DNA of 64,000 nucleotides from contig NZ_JACBZL010000001.1 in the NCBI RefSeq assembly GCF_013408445.1, positions 1,364,001-1,428,000 on the forward strand, written 5' to 3'. This stretch comes from Corynebacterium tuberculostearicum. Its GTDB lineage: Bacteria; Actinomycetota; Actinomycetes; Mycobacteriales; Mycobacteriaceae. Under the pieces are notes generated by a model. The model did no database searches, had not been told where the DNA came from, and saw only the letters and a list, made by a program, of their open reading frames with translations. The position numbers and the translations under genes were made by a program. This document shows, one piece after another, positions 35,746 to 45,919 of the stretch; within the stretch, counting starts at the first letter, position 1; each line of letters begins with the position of its first letter.

Positions 35746-36945
35746 GTGCCCCAGCTTCCTGAGTTCTTTGCCACCCAGCACAACCTGCACGAATTGGCCG
35801 TATTGGATGAGGCTCCATCGTCTACCCTCTTTGCGGTCGAAGATGGAACCACGCACCAGCAACTAAGCGTGGAAATCTTCGCGCCGGAAATTACCGGCGT
35901 GGTGGATAAGTCCACGGCACTGCATGGGTTGCATCACCCAGCCATCGCGCCGCTGGTAGGCACGGGCACCACCGCGGACGGGCAGGAATTCATCGTGCGC
36001 GAAGGGGTTTCCGGAACCCAGCTTTCTGAGCTTCCCAGTAATCTCAGCCGCGAGGAGGCCGCCGACGTCTTCGGCCCGCTGGCGGGTGCGGTGGACTTCC
36101 TAGTTTCCCGCGGGCGGGCAGACTTTGCGGTGCATGGGCTGAGGGAGGCCCGGGTGGGCGTCGATAAGCAACGCCAGGTTTCGGTGCTGGCTGCGGCCGG
36201 GCCGTCCGGCGAAGAGCACGGCGATGCGGTGGCGGCGTTTGAGGAGCTTGTTGCCCGCAAATGCCCGGAGTATAAGCCCACCGGCAATGCGGGTAGTGCC
36301 AAGGACGTGGTGGCCGACCTGCGCCCGCAGCGCGATTTCGATACCGCGCAGATTCCCCGCGTGCAGGAGCCAGAACCGCGCCCTCAGCAGCAGTTTGCCC
36401 CGCCGCAACAGCCGCAACCGATGGCCCAGCCCATGGCCCAGCCGCAGCAACCGATGGCGCCCGCGCCGAAGAAGAAGGGCAAGGGCGGGCTCATTGCGCT
36501 CATCACGGTGCTGGCGGTGGCCGCGATTGCTGCTGCGGCCGCGCTGTGGTTCTTCCTGTCCTACCCCAGTTGGAATGACAAAGAGCAAAACCTCGCGGAT
36601 GCGTACCCGGACTTGGTGGGCTCCCGCAGCGGCCAGGACGGATTCGATGGGGCTAAGTGCTCCTCGCGCGAGCCGGAGCCTGGCCAGGAGGCCAAGATTT
36701 CCTGCGTGGGCGATGGGTTCAACTACATCGTGACCTACTACCCCAGCGTGGAAGAGCGCGATGCCATGCTTCCCGACGCCGAACCGGTCGAGCTTTCCAA
36801 TGACCAATGCACCATCCAAAGCTTTGAGACCACCGCGGATGTTCCTACCTACGTAATGGCCGTGGAAGGCACCCAGTCCGCATTCCTGGTGTGGGGCGAT
36901 AATGCTGAAGAGGAGCGGCTGAACCTGCCGCTGTGCGCCTCTTAG
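35746..36945 (+). CDS. Single-pass membrane protein with degenerate Ser/Thr kinase-like domain
   Basis: 399 residues from GTG 35746. Residues 25-175 follow a kinase order but without catalytic residues: a possible N-lobe (SSTLFAVEDG), HPAIAPLVGTG (kinase HPNIV-like), EFIVREGVSGTQL (hinge-like), then AVHGLREARVGVDKQRQVSVL where active kinases have HRDLKPxN and DFG. A Pro/Gln-rich linker (208-240), basic KKKGKGG, one membrane helix at 249-271 and a 128-residue extracytoplasmic domain with four cysteines follow. Topology matches PknB-type receptors, so a pseudokinase is the best guess. Confidence 0.6.
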   Translation: MPQLPEFFATQHNLHELAVLDEAPSSTLFAVEDGTTHQQLSVEIFAPEITGVVDKSTALHGLHHPAIAPLVGTGTTADGQEFIVREGVSGTQLSELPSNLSREEAADVFGPLAGAVDFLVSRGRADFAVHGLREARVGVDKQRQVSVLAAAGPSGEEHGDAVAAFEELVARKCPEYKPTGNAGSAKDVVADLRPQRDFDTAQIPRVQEPEPRPQQQFAPPQQPQPMAQPMAQPQQPMAPAPKKKGKGGLIALITVLAVAAIAAAAALWFFLSYPSWNDKEQNLADAYPDLVGSRSGQDGFDGAKCSSREPEPGQEAKISCVGDGFNYIVTYYPSVEERDAMLPDAEPVELSNDQCTIQSFETTADVPTYVMAVEGTQSAFLVWGDNAEEERLNLPLCAS

Positions 36946-36958
36946 TTTGTCCTTGTTC

Positions 36959-38380
36959 CTATTCCCCGGAGGGTACGCGCTTGAGGAACGGGGCCAGTAC
37001 GACGACCACCAGCGAAAGCGCACCGGCAAAAAGGAAAGCCCAGTGCGCGCCATGGGCCGTGGCGGCGGCCTCGTTCATGCCTTGGGCCGCACCGGACTTG
37101 GTGCCACGGGTCAGGAAGGTCATCAGGAAGGCAGTGCCGGCCGCGCCCGCCAGCTGCTGCAGGGTATTGAGGATGGCGGAGCCGTGCGAGTAGAGCTCGT
37201 CTGGCAGGGAGGCGAGGGACGTCGTCATCAGCGGCGTCATCATAAGCGCAATGCCCAGGGCAAAAAGGATGTGCATGCCAATGACCATCCATACCGCGCT
37301 GTCCTCGTTGAGCAGGGTCATCAGCCACGTGCCCGCGGCTAGGAGCAAGGCGCCGGGGATCATGAGCGGGCGGGGCCCGTGGATGTCATAGAGGCGGCCG
37401 ACCATCGGCGAGATGCCGCCTTGGAGCAAGCCTCCAGGCATGACGACGAGCCCGGTGACCAGCGAGCTTACCGCCAGGGAGGTCTGCAGGTAGATGGGCA
37501 GGATATTGACCACGCCGAGCAATAGCCCAAACATGAGCAGCATGCCCAGTACCGCCACGGTGAAGTTGGGAACCGTAAACGGGCGCATGTCCAAAAGGGC
37601 GCGATTGTCCTTGGCCAAGCGCAGCTGGCGGCGGGTGAAAAGCGCCAAGGCCACGAGGCCGACGATGAGAACGACGATGTCTACGAGGCCATCTCCCTCC
37701 AACATGTTTTCCAGGGACGATACGGCGTAGACCAATCCGCCGAAGGCGAAGACGGACAGCACGACGGACGGGAAATCCAGCGGGGTATCGCGCTTATCCC
37801 CCACGTTGACCAGGCGGAAATAGCCGGCGGCGCAGATGAGGCCAAGCAGCGGCGCCATAGTCCAGAAGATGACGTGCCAGCTAGACATGCTCAACACGAA
37901 GCCACCTACAGTGGGGCCGAGCGCTGGGGCGACGGAAATGACCACGGAGATAATGCCCATTACGCTGCCGCGGCGCTGCGGCGGGACGAGGGTCATCGCC
38001 ACCGTCATCAGGGTGGGGATCATCAAGGCGGTGCCGGTCGCCTGGAATACGCGGCCCACCAGCAGCACGCCGAAGGCCGGGGCGAGCGCCGCCAGCACCG
38101 TACCGGCAAGAAAAACGCCCGACGATGCCAAGAAGATTTGCCGGGTGGTGAACTTATCCATGAGAAAGCCGGTGGTCGGGATGACCACGCCCATGGTGAG
38201 GAGGAAACCGGTAAGCAGCCACTGGGCGGAGGTCGCGGGGATGCCGAAGTCCGCCATGATGGTGGGCAGCGCCACCGACAGGGCGGTCTCGTTCAGGATC
38301 ATCACCATCGCGCCGAGAACGAGGATGGTGAGGTTGATTTTTACCTCTGCGGAAATGTGGGGATCTGGTTTCTGAGACAC
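36959..38380 (-). CDS. MFS drug-efflux transporter, DHA2 (EmrB/QacA) family
   Basis: 473 residues with 12-14 hydrophobic segments. Seen: LNETALSVALPTIMADFGI in TM1, TTGFLMDKFTTRQIFLAS (motif A region), FQATGTALMIPTLMTVAMTLVPPQRRG and APALGPTVGGFVL (motif C, antiporter). From GTG 38380 placed by TATCCT with 6 nt. No regulator gene is adjacent, unlike the other DHA2 gene at 10.7 kb. Convergent with the pseudokinase-like gene, divergent from guaB1. Substrate unknown. Confidence 0.88.
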   Translation of the reverse strand: MSQKPDPHISAEVKINLTILVLGAMVMILNETALSVALPTIMADFGIPATSAQWLLTGFLLTMGVVIPTTGFLMDKFTTRQIFLASSGVFLAGTVLAALAPAFGVLLVGRVFQATGTALMIPTLMTVAMTLVPPQRRGSVMGIISVVISVAPALGPTVGGFVLSMSSWHVIFWTMAPLLGLICAAGYFRLVNVGDKRDTPLDFPSVVLSVFAFGGLVYAVSSLENMLEGDGLVDIVVLIVGLVALALFTRRQLRLAKDNRALLDMRPFTVPNFTVAVLGMLLMFGLLLGVVNILPIYLQTSLAVSSLVTGLVVMPGGLLQGGISPMVGRLYDIHGPRPLMIPGALLLAAGTWLMTLLNEDSAVWMVIGMHILFALGIALMMTPLMTTSLASLPDELYSHGSAILNTLQQLAGAAGTAFLMTFLTRGTKSGAAQGMNEAAATAHGAHWAFLFAGALSLVVVVLAPFLKRVPSGE

Positions 38381-38386
38381 CCAGAC

Positions 38387-38392
38387 AGGATA
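38387..38392 (-). promoter_or_regulatory. -10 element of the DHA2 gene, leaderless
   Basis: TATCCT on the minus strand, 6 nt before the GTG at 38380. Confidence 0.4.
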
Positions 38393-38435
38393 CTGAGGCC
38401 GCGGGTGCGGGGAAAGTCGAGGAGTATAGTTTTAG

Positions 38436-39929
<1,494 letters not shown>

Positions 39930-39937
39930 AACAATAA

Positions 39938-39983
39938 CCCCAGTGATGTGCAGATGGCCTGCAGGGATCGCTCTGGGGCTTTC
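39938..39983 (+). terminator. Rho-independent terminator of guaB1
   Basis: CCCCAG (39938-39943) pairs with CTGGGG (39973-39978), with more pairing inside the loop, followed by CTTT. It lies directly before the Abi-like gene promoter. Confidence 0.6.
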
Positions 39984-39994
39984 AAATGCGACAC

Positions 39995-40000
39995 TACCAT
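39995..40000 (+). promoter_or_regulatory. Abi-like gene -10 element, leaderless
   Basis: TACCAT, exactly 7 nt before the ATG at 40008; no Shine-Dalgarno. Confidence 0.45.
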
Positions 40001-40007
40001 GGGAGCC

Positions 40008-40640
40008 ATGACGCCTCAATCAGCTACCCAACGCCAGCTAATTGAATGGTTTTCAGCTCCCAGAATGAGGAGATTCCTCGATCATCCTGACCCAGCGGCT
40101 CTTTATCTATGGAACACCCGCGTCTCGAAGGCATTCCTAGAAGATATTCAGCACACTGAGGTACTTCTGAGGAACCACATAAACACAGCACTCTCGGCCA
40201 AGTACGGCCCAGAGTGGTTTGACTCCCCAAAAATTCCTTTCACTTCCCAATCCAAGAAAGCAATAACAAAAGCCCAGAGACGCACCAATTTCAATAAGAA
40301 TCGGAACACAGGAAAGGTAATCGCAGAATTGAATTTTGATTTCTGGCGATACCTGTTGACCACGACTTATCAGACGACGATCTGGCCATGCCTTCACTCC
40401 ACCTTTTCCTCACGGGTTTCCCGAAAGGATTTCGAGGCTCAGGTACAAACCATTTACACCTTTCGAAACAGGGCAGCCCACCATGAACCCATCATTAGGG
40501 ACTGCCGCGACATTGAAGAGAAACAATTGGACAACATATCAACAGCAATTCACAAAGTTTGTTCCTGGATCTCCCCGGAAGCGGCCTCCTGGATACTCGA
40601 ACAGTCAAGAGTTCGAGTGCTAAGAAGCCAGCGTCCCTAG
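40008..40640 (+). CDS. Abi_2/AbiD-like abortive-infection protein with HEPN motif
   Basis: 210 residues. Contains the Abi_2 hallmarks YLWNTRVSKAFLEDIQHTEVLLRNHINTAL and, near the C-terminus, the HEPN RNase motif R-N-x3-H at 153-158 (TFRNRAAHH). Such proteins cleave RNA in phage defence or toxin-antitoxin systems. Base composition is visibly AT-richer than the neighbours, with runs such as AATTGAATTTTG, suggesting horizontal transfer. It lies alone between guaB1 and crtB; no antitoxin or other defence gene is adjacent. The 3' end lies 35 bases upstream of crtB and covers part of the crtB upstream sequence. Confidence 0.78.
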   Translation: MTPQSATQRQLIEWFSAPRMRRFLDHPDPAALYLWNTRVSKAFLEDIQHTEVLLRNHINTALSAKYGPEWFDSPKIPFTSQSKKAITKAQRRTNFNKNRNTGKVIAELNFDFWRYLLTTTYQTTIWPCLHSTFSSRVSRKDFEAQVQTIYTFRNRAAHHEPIIRDCRDIEEKQLDNISTAIHKVCSWISPEAASWILEQSRVRVLRSQRP

Positions 40641-40662
40641 AAGCCCTCCGCTCAGCACGTGC

Positions 40663-40668
40663 TACGTT
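40663..40668 (+). promoter_or_regulatory. crtB -10 element, leaderless
   Basis: TACGTT, exactly 7 nt before the crtB ATG at 40676; it is 22 bases past the Abi-like gene stop. Confidence 0.4.
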
Positions 40669-40675
40669 GACAGAT

Positions 40676-41551
40676 ATGTTGACTCGCTATGACCAAGCGG
40701 CCTCCCGCGCGGCCGCGCAGGTTATGGGGCAGTACTCCACCAGCTTCTCCCTGGCCACGCGGCTTTTGCGCGGGCGGGTGCGCGCCGATATCCGCCACCT
40801 ATACGCGGTGGTGCGCATTGCAGACGAGCTTGTCGACGGCGCCGCAGCCCAAGCCCACACCGACCCCGCGGCCGCACTGGATGCCTACGAAAAGACCATT
40901 CTGGCCGCGCCGCAGCAGCGACTGCACACCGACCCGGTTGTGCACGCTTATGCCATCACCGCTCGCCGCTGCGGCTTCCACCGCGAGCACCTTGTTGCCT
41001 TCTTTAGCTCCATGCGCGCGGACCTGACCCATCGCGAATACTCCCCGTCGGAGCTGCAGGACTATATCTACGGCTCAGCGGAAGCCATCGGGCTATTGTG
41101 CCTGCAAATTTTCTTGGCCGAGGAGAACGTCTCCCCTGCCGACCGCGCCGCCATGGAGCGCGGCGCCCGCGCGCTAGGGTCAGCCTTTCAGAAGATTAAT
41201 TTCCTGCGTGACCTGCGCGAGGATAGCTCCACTTTAGGCCGCACCTATTTTCAGCAGGCCCCATCTGGTCGGATTGATGAAGCCACCAAGTCCGCGCTCA
41301 TCGCAGAGATCCGCCGAGAGCTCGCCACCGCCGCGCTCACCATAGACTTGCTCCCGGCTTCCGCGCGGGTGGGTGTGAGCGCGGCGGCGGATATCTTTGC
41401 CGAGCTCACCAATCGCCTCGCCGCCACCCCGGCTACGGCGCTTGCCACTACGCGGGTATCCGTGCCGAACCACACCAAGGCTTGGCTCGCGGCCCGCGCG
41501 GTGCGCCGTCGCGGCCACGGCAGCCAGACCTCGCCCACTGCCCAAAACTAA
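40676..41551 (+). CDS. crtB: Phytoene/squalene synthase family protein
   Basis: 291 residues. Condenses two prenyl diphosphates (phytoene from GGPP, or a shorter analogue). First aspartate-rich motif D50-ELV-D54 (VRIADELVDG), second D179-LRE-D183 (NFLRDLREDSSTLGRTYF). The start is fixed by the leaderless promoter; the longer frame upstream overlaps the Abi-like gene. Its stop overlaps the Shine-Dalgarno of crtI, giving a two-gene carotenoid operon. Chain length of the substrate cannot be read from sequence. Confidence 0.88.
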   Translation: MLTRYDQAASRAAAQVMGQYSTSFSLATRLLRGRVRADIRHLYAVVRIADELVDGAAAQAHTDPAAALDAYEKTILAAPQQRLHTDPVVHAYAITARRCGFHREHLVAFFSSMRADLTHREYSPSELQDYIYGSAEAIGLLCLQIFLAEENVSPADRAAMERGARALGSAFQKINFLRDLREDSSTLGRTYFQQAPSGRIDEATKSALIAEIRRELATAALTIDLLPASARVGVSAAADIFAELTNRLAATPATALATTRVSVPNHTKAWLAARAVRRRGHGSQTSPTAQN

Positions 41552-41561
41552 GGAGAACGTC

Positions 41562-43091
41562 ATGCACGCCGTTGTCATTGGAGCCGGCATCGCCGGCCTC
41601 GCCACCGCCGCTTTGCTCGGCCGCGAGGGCTACGAGGTCACCGTCGTGGACTCGCTGGATGAGGTAGGCGGGCGCGCCGGCAGCTTCGAGGAAGCCGGCT
41701 TCCGGTGGGATACCGGCCCGTCGTGGTACCTCATGCCCGAGGCTTTCGATCACTTCTTTGCGCTGTGTGGCACCTCCACCGAGGCAGAGCTGGACTTGGT
41801 GGACCTCTCCCCCGCCTACCGCGTCTTTCACGGCGATGCGCCGGTGGACGTGCACTCCGGCACCGAAGAAGTTACCGCGCTTTTCGAGTCACTGGAGCCC
41901 GGCGCGGGCGAGAAAGTCCGGGAGTACTTAGCGCAGGCCAGCGATACCTATGACATGGCGCTCAAGCACTTCCTTTACACCACCTTCTCCGCGCCGCTGA
42001 ACCTGGTGCACCGCGATATCCGCACCCGGATTTCGCGCCTCATGGCTCTGCTGACGGTGAACCTAAAGCAGTACGTGGGCCGAACGTTTTCCGATGCCCG
42101 CCTGCGCCAAATCTTAAGCTACCCGGCGGTCTTTTTGTCCTCCGAGCCGGCCGCCGCACCAGCACTGTATTCCTTGATGAGCCACACCGACCTGGTGGAG
42201 GGCGTGCGTTACCCGCAGGGCGGCTTCGCCGCCGTGGTCCAGGCCATCTACCGGCAGGCTCAGAAGTTTGGCGCCACCTTCCGCTTGGGCGAAGAGGTGA
42301 CCTCCATCAAGGTCGCCAACCGTAAGGTCACCGGCGTGCGCACGAATAAGGGCGCCATCCACGCCGATATCGTGGTCTCGGCGGCGGACATGCACCACAC
42401 CGAGACCCAACTTTTGCCGCCGCAGTTGCGCACCTACCCGGAGCGCTACTGGGGCCGGCGCAATCCCGGTCTGGGCACCGTGCTCATTTTGGCCGGGGTG
42501 AAGGGCGAGCTGCCAGAACTAGCGCACCATACGCTGCTTTTTAGCCAGGATTGGGATCCGGATTTCCGCGCCGTCTATTCCGGTCCGGAGCCTTCCCGGC
42601 CGTTGGGTGCCTCGGAATCCATCTACGTGTCCAAGACCTCGGCCACCGACCCGAGCGTAGCGCCCGCGGGCCACGAAAACCTCTTCATTTTGGTGCCGGT
42701 GCCGGCCGCGGAGGCGCCCGGGTTCGGCGATGCCTACCACGCAGAGGCATCCGAGCGCGTCGCCGCGATTGCCGACGCCGCCCTTAACCACATCGCAGCC
42801 ACAGCCGGGGTGCCGGATTTGGTGGAGAGGGTCGTCGTCAAGCGCACGCTCGGCCCGGCCGATTTTGCCGAGCGCTACCATGCTTGGTCGGCCGGTTCTA
42901 TTGGGCCTGCGCACACGCTGCGGCAATCGGCGTTTTTGCGCGGACGCAATGCCTCGCGCAAGGTCGATGGACTCTATTACGCCGGTGCCACCACCGTGCC
43001 GGGCGTCGGCGTGCCAATGTGCCTGATTTCGGCTGAGAACATTATCAAGCGCCTGCGTGGCGATACCTCCGCCGGGCCACTTGTGCGCTAA
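41562..43091 (+). CDS. crtI: Phytoene desaturase-family FAD-dependent enzyme
   Basis: 509 residues. N-terminal FAD-binding VVIGAGIAGLATAALLGREGYEVTVVDSLDEVGGRAGSFEEAGF, WDTGPSWYLMPEAF, and the C-terminal GLYYAGATTVPGVGVPMCLISAENI bacterial desaturase signature are all present. Dehydrogenates phytoene or diapophytoene stepwise toward lycopene or neurosporene. Shine-Dalgarno AAGGAG overlaps the crtB stop. No crtE, cyclase or other tailoring gene is in the window. Confidence 0.9.
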   Translation: MHAVVIGAGIAGLATAALLGREGYEVTVVDSLDEVGGRAGSFEEAGFRWDTGPSWYLMPEAFDHFFALCGTSTEAELDLVDLSPAYRVFHGDAPVDVHSGTEEVTALFESLEPGAGEKVREYLAQASDTYDMALKHFLYTTFSAPLNLVHRDIRTRISRLMALLTVNLKQYVGRTFSDARLRQILSYPAVFLSSEPAAAPALYSLMSHTDLVEGVRYPQGGFAAVVQAIYRQAQKFGATFRLGEEVTSIKVANRKVTGVRTNKGAIHADIVVSAADMHHTETQLLPPQLRTYPERYWGRRNPGLGTVLILAGVKGELPELAHHTLLFSQDWDPDFRAVYSGPEPSRPLGASESIYVSKTSATDPSVAPAGHENLFILVPVPAAEAPGFGDAYHAEASERVAAIADAALNHIAATAGVPDLVERVVVKRTLGPADFAERYHAWSAGSIGPAHTLRQSAFLRGRNASRKVDGLYYAGATTVPGVGVPMCLISAENIIKRLRGDTSAGPLVR

Positions 43092-43096
43092 ATGCT

Positions 43097-44020
43097 CTAG
43101 GTATCCAGCAAAACTACGCGTCCGCTCCCGCTCATATCTAAGCATTTGGGCAGGCGGTTTTCAGGCTCTGCGTCGTCTAAGAATTTCGGCGCAGAAACAT
43201 CACACTGCCAGCCATCGACTTTGAGGAAGCCACGAGTATTCATTTCCTCCAGCTTAAATTCGTGGTGCACATAGCTATCCACGACCTGCATAGCTTTGGT
43301 GCAGTTCGTGCCATCGACTTGCACGTAGACGTTCTTTCGTCCCCATTGGGTATCTATCTGGCCACAGATAGTGCCCAGTTTTGCAGAGCCGTTGGAATCG
43401 GGCGTAGGCGGGAAGTTATCCGCATAGTACTGACCGTTATCTTTTACGGTGAAATGATGGCCCTTCGCCGTGACCGTGAACTCGTCCGAGTTTGGGGCCT
43501 CGAAGGTAACGCCTTCAATTTCAACCTTCTCCCCTGCCTTGAGCTGTTTCGGTGGAGTCAGGTCACCTGGGTCCACCACGCCAGACGGGAAGAAGCCCTC
43601 CCCCTTTTTGAAGCTGACCATATTAGCCTCCCACTGCGGCTGGTTTGGGTCTGGCATTAGGGGTGGATCTGCAAACTGCACGGTGCACCACGGCCCTTCG
43701 GAGAGTTCATTAAAGGAGCACCAGACCTTTTCATCGGGACTTTTAACTCCCCATGCCTTCGACTGCGCGTATTCGGGACCCTTCGCCAAAAAGTCCTCGG
43801 CCGAGCGCATCGTGAGACCGGAGTCATCCACTTTCTTATCTGATTCGGTGGTTTCTTCCGCTGTGGTCTCTGGAGAGGAAGCCTCCGCCGAGCTAGCTGC
43901 GGTGCTTTCGGTCATCTGTGGGCGGAATTGGGGCGCTTCCTCGTTACCGTCAGCAGAGGAACACGACGCAAGCCCGACGGCCAATACAGGTAGGGCAAGG
44001 ATAGGGAGAATTCTTTTCAT
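43097..44020 (-). CDS. Putative lipoprotein of unknown function
   Basis: 307 residues. Lipobox LASC at about residue 20, an acidic Ser/Thr/Glu-rich linker to about residue 65, then a domain with cysteines in VWCSFNELSEGPWCTVQF, KLGTICGQID, GTNCTKAMQ and GWQCDV. No family recognised. ATG 44020 is chosen because it gives a clean signal peptide with a weak AGGA site; upstream frame to 44104 is discounted. Stop lies 5 bases from the crtI stop (convergent). Confidence 0.75.
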   Translation of the reverse strand: MKRILPILALPVLAVGLASCSSADGNEEAPQFRPQMTESTAASSAEASSPETTAEETTESDKKVDDSGLTMRSAEDFLAKGPEYAQSKAWGVKSPDEKVWCSFNELSEGPWCTVQFADPPLMPDPNQPQWEANMVSFKKGEGFFPSGVVDPGDLTPPKQLKAGEKVEIEGVTFEAPNSDEFTVTAKGHHFTVKDNGQYYADNFPPTPDSNGSAKLGTICGQIDTQWGRKNVYVQVDGTNCTKAMQVVDSYVHHEFKLEEMNTRGFLKVDGWQCDVSAPKFLDDAEPENRLPKCLDMSGSGRVVLLDT

Positions 44021-44096
44021 GTCCTGCATTTTTCCATGCGGTGGGAACCTGTGCTGACCTTTCGCAGCATGAATGTGGGAAGAAACACCAGCTGAA

Positions 44097-44131
44097 AATA
44101 ACAAGGCCGTCAGCCCGCGCGGGCTGACGGC
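44097..44131 (-). terminator. Rho-independent terminator of lysS
   Basis: A 26-bp perfect palindrome (44106-44131, 13-bp arms) 22 bases past the lysS stop, followed on the minus strand by CTTGTTATTTT. Confidence 0.85.
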
Positions 44132-44152
44132 AAAGCGAGAGGACGCTAGGTG

Positions 44153-45730
44153 CTACTTCTGCTCCGGTTTAACCAGTGGGAAAAGCACGGTTTCGCGGAT
44201 TCCCAGGCCGGTCAGGGCCATCAGCAAGCGGTCCATGCCCATGCCGGTGCCGGCCGTAGGCGGCATGCCCTGCTCCATTGCGGCAAGGAAGTCTTCATCC
44301 AGCACCATGGCTTCGTCATCGCCACCGGCGGCCAGGCGGGCCTGATCCTCAAAGCGCTCGCGCTGGATAACCGGGTCCACCAGCTCGGAGTAGCCGGTTG
44401 CCAGCTCGAAGCCGCGGACGTAGAGATCCCACTTCTCGGTCACGCCCGGCTTGGAACGGTGCTGACGAGTCAGCGGGGAGGTCTCGACCGGGAAGTTCTT
44501 GACAAAGATGGGGCCTTCCAGCTGGTCCTCGCACAGGACCTCCCAGATTTCCTCCACCAGCTTGCCGTGGCCCCAGCCGCCGTCCTTGGGGACGTCAAGG
44601 CCGATGACGTCGGCAATGCCCTTGAGCGTTTCAACGTCGGTAACGATGGTGACCTCCGGCTGGCCCGGGAACTTGCGCTGCAGGGCCTCATTGAGGGAGG
44701 GGTACATCTCGATTTCGGGCCACTCTTCGCCGCCAAAATCGAACTCAGTGCCATCCGCCAGGGTGACGGTGGTCGAGCCAAAGACGTCGCGCGCTACGGC
44801 CTGGATGGACTCGCGCGTCATGCGGGCGCAATCGTCGTAGTCGCCCCATGCAGCATAGGTCTCGAGCATGGCGAACTCCGGCGAGTGGGAGCGGTCCACG
44901 CCCTCATTGCGGAAGTTACGGTTGATTTCGAAGACGCGGTCAATGCCGCCGACGACGGCACGCTTCAAATACAGCTCCGGCGCGATGCGCAGGTAGAGGT
45001 CAATATCCAGCGCATTGGAGTGGGTGATAAACGGGCGAGCGGCCGCGCCACCGTGCAGGGTCTGCAGCATCGGGGTCTCGATTTCAACGAAGTCCTGGCT
45101 TTCCAGGTAGTTACGCAGTGCGCGCATGACCTTCACGCGGATCATGGCGTTCTTGCGGGCCTCTTCGCGGATAATGAGGTCGTTATAGCGCTGGCGCACA
45201 CGGGTATCTTCTGCCATATCGGCAAAGGACACTGGCAGCGGGCGCAGGGACTTAGCGGCCATGGTCCACTCGGAAACCATGATGGACAGCTCGCCGCGGC
45301 GGGAGGAAATCACACGGCCGCGCACGGAGATGAAATCGCCCAAGTCAACATCGGACTTCCACGCGTCGAGGCGCTCCTTGCCTACCTCGGCCAAAGAAAG
45401 CATGGCCTGCACCTGGGTGCCGTCGCCATCTTGCAGGGTGGCAAAGCACAGCTTGCCGGTATTGCGCATAAAGATAAGGCGGCCGGCAATGGCGTGGGTT
45501 ACCTCGGTTTCCTCGCCTGGGGCCAGGTAGGTCACGCCTTCTTCCGTGCCCGGCTCTTCGCCCTCGGCCACTACGCGGAAATCGTGGCGCAAATCCTTCA
45601 AAGAGATGGTGCGCTCAACGGTGACCGGGTAGGCCTCTACGCCGGATTCCAGCAGGCGATCGCGCTTCTCGCGGCGGATGCGCAGCTGCTCAGGGACATC
45701 GTTTACTTCATTATTCTTCTGCTCGCTCAC
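44153..45730 (-). CDS. lysS: Lysyl-tRNA synthetase, class II
   Basis: 525 residues from GTG 45730. OB-fold anticodon-binding domain ([20 protein letters not shown]), motif 2 [18 protein letters not shown] and motif 3 [15 protein letters not shown] are present. Length matches bacterial class II LysRS. TACCCT 8 nt upstream suggests a leaderless start. Has its own terminator; divergent from the phosphatase gene with 189 bases between. Confidence 0.95.
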   Translation of the reverse strand: MSEQKNNEVNDVPEQLRIRREKRDRLLESGVEAYPVTVERTISLKDLRHDFRVVAEGEEPGTEEGVTYLAPGEETEVTHAIAGRLIFMRNTGKLCFATLQDGDGTQVQAMLSLAEVGKERLDAWKSDVDLGDFISVRGRVISSRRGELSIMVSEWTMAAKSLRPLPVSFADMAEDTRVRQRYNDLIIREEARKNAMIRVKVMRALRNYLESQDFVEIETPMLQTLHGGAAARPFITHSNALDIDLYLRIAPELYLKRAVVGGIDRVFEINRNFRNEGVDRSHSPEFAMLETYAAWGDYDDCARMTRESIQAVARDVFGSTTVTLADGTEFDFGGEEWPEIEMYPSLNEALQRKFPGQPEVTIVTDVETLKGIADVIGLDVPKDGGWGHGKLVEEIWEVLCEDQLEGPIFVKNFPVETSPLTRQHRSKPGVTEKWDLYVRGFELATGYSELVDPVIQRERFEDQARLAAGGDDEAMVLDEDFLAAMEQGMPPTAGTGMGMDRLLMALTGLGIRETVLFPLVKPEQK

Positions 45731-45738
45731 GTTAGCCT

Positions 45739-45744
45739 AGGGTA
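45739..45744 (-). promoter_or_regulatory. lysS -10 element, leaderless
   Basis: TACCCT on the minus strand, 8 nt before the GTG at 45730. The rest of the 189-bp divergent gap holds a TATATA run (45861-45866) for the plus-strand gene but no operator I recognise. Confidence 0.35.
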
Positions 45745-45919
45745 GTCGATCCCCACCGCAGCACGCGATTTAGCCCACGCCAACCTCACCCCGGAAAAGA
45801 TTTACGCATAATTCACTTCACCGTCACCTCCGCGCCAACGCACTGTTACTGAGATCCCCTTATATATATGGCTGTCCCCGTGTCTAAACAATATTTTCAA
45901 CCCATTTGGAGCAGTAACT

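Noticed and set aside
44150..45745. Long open frame (over 500 codons) opposite lysS
   Set aside because: Antisense shadow of lysS; no ribosome site or family motif.
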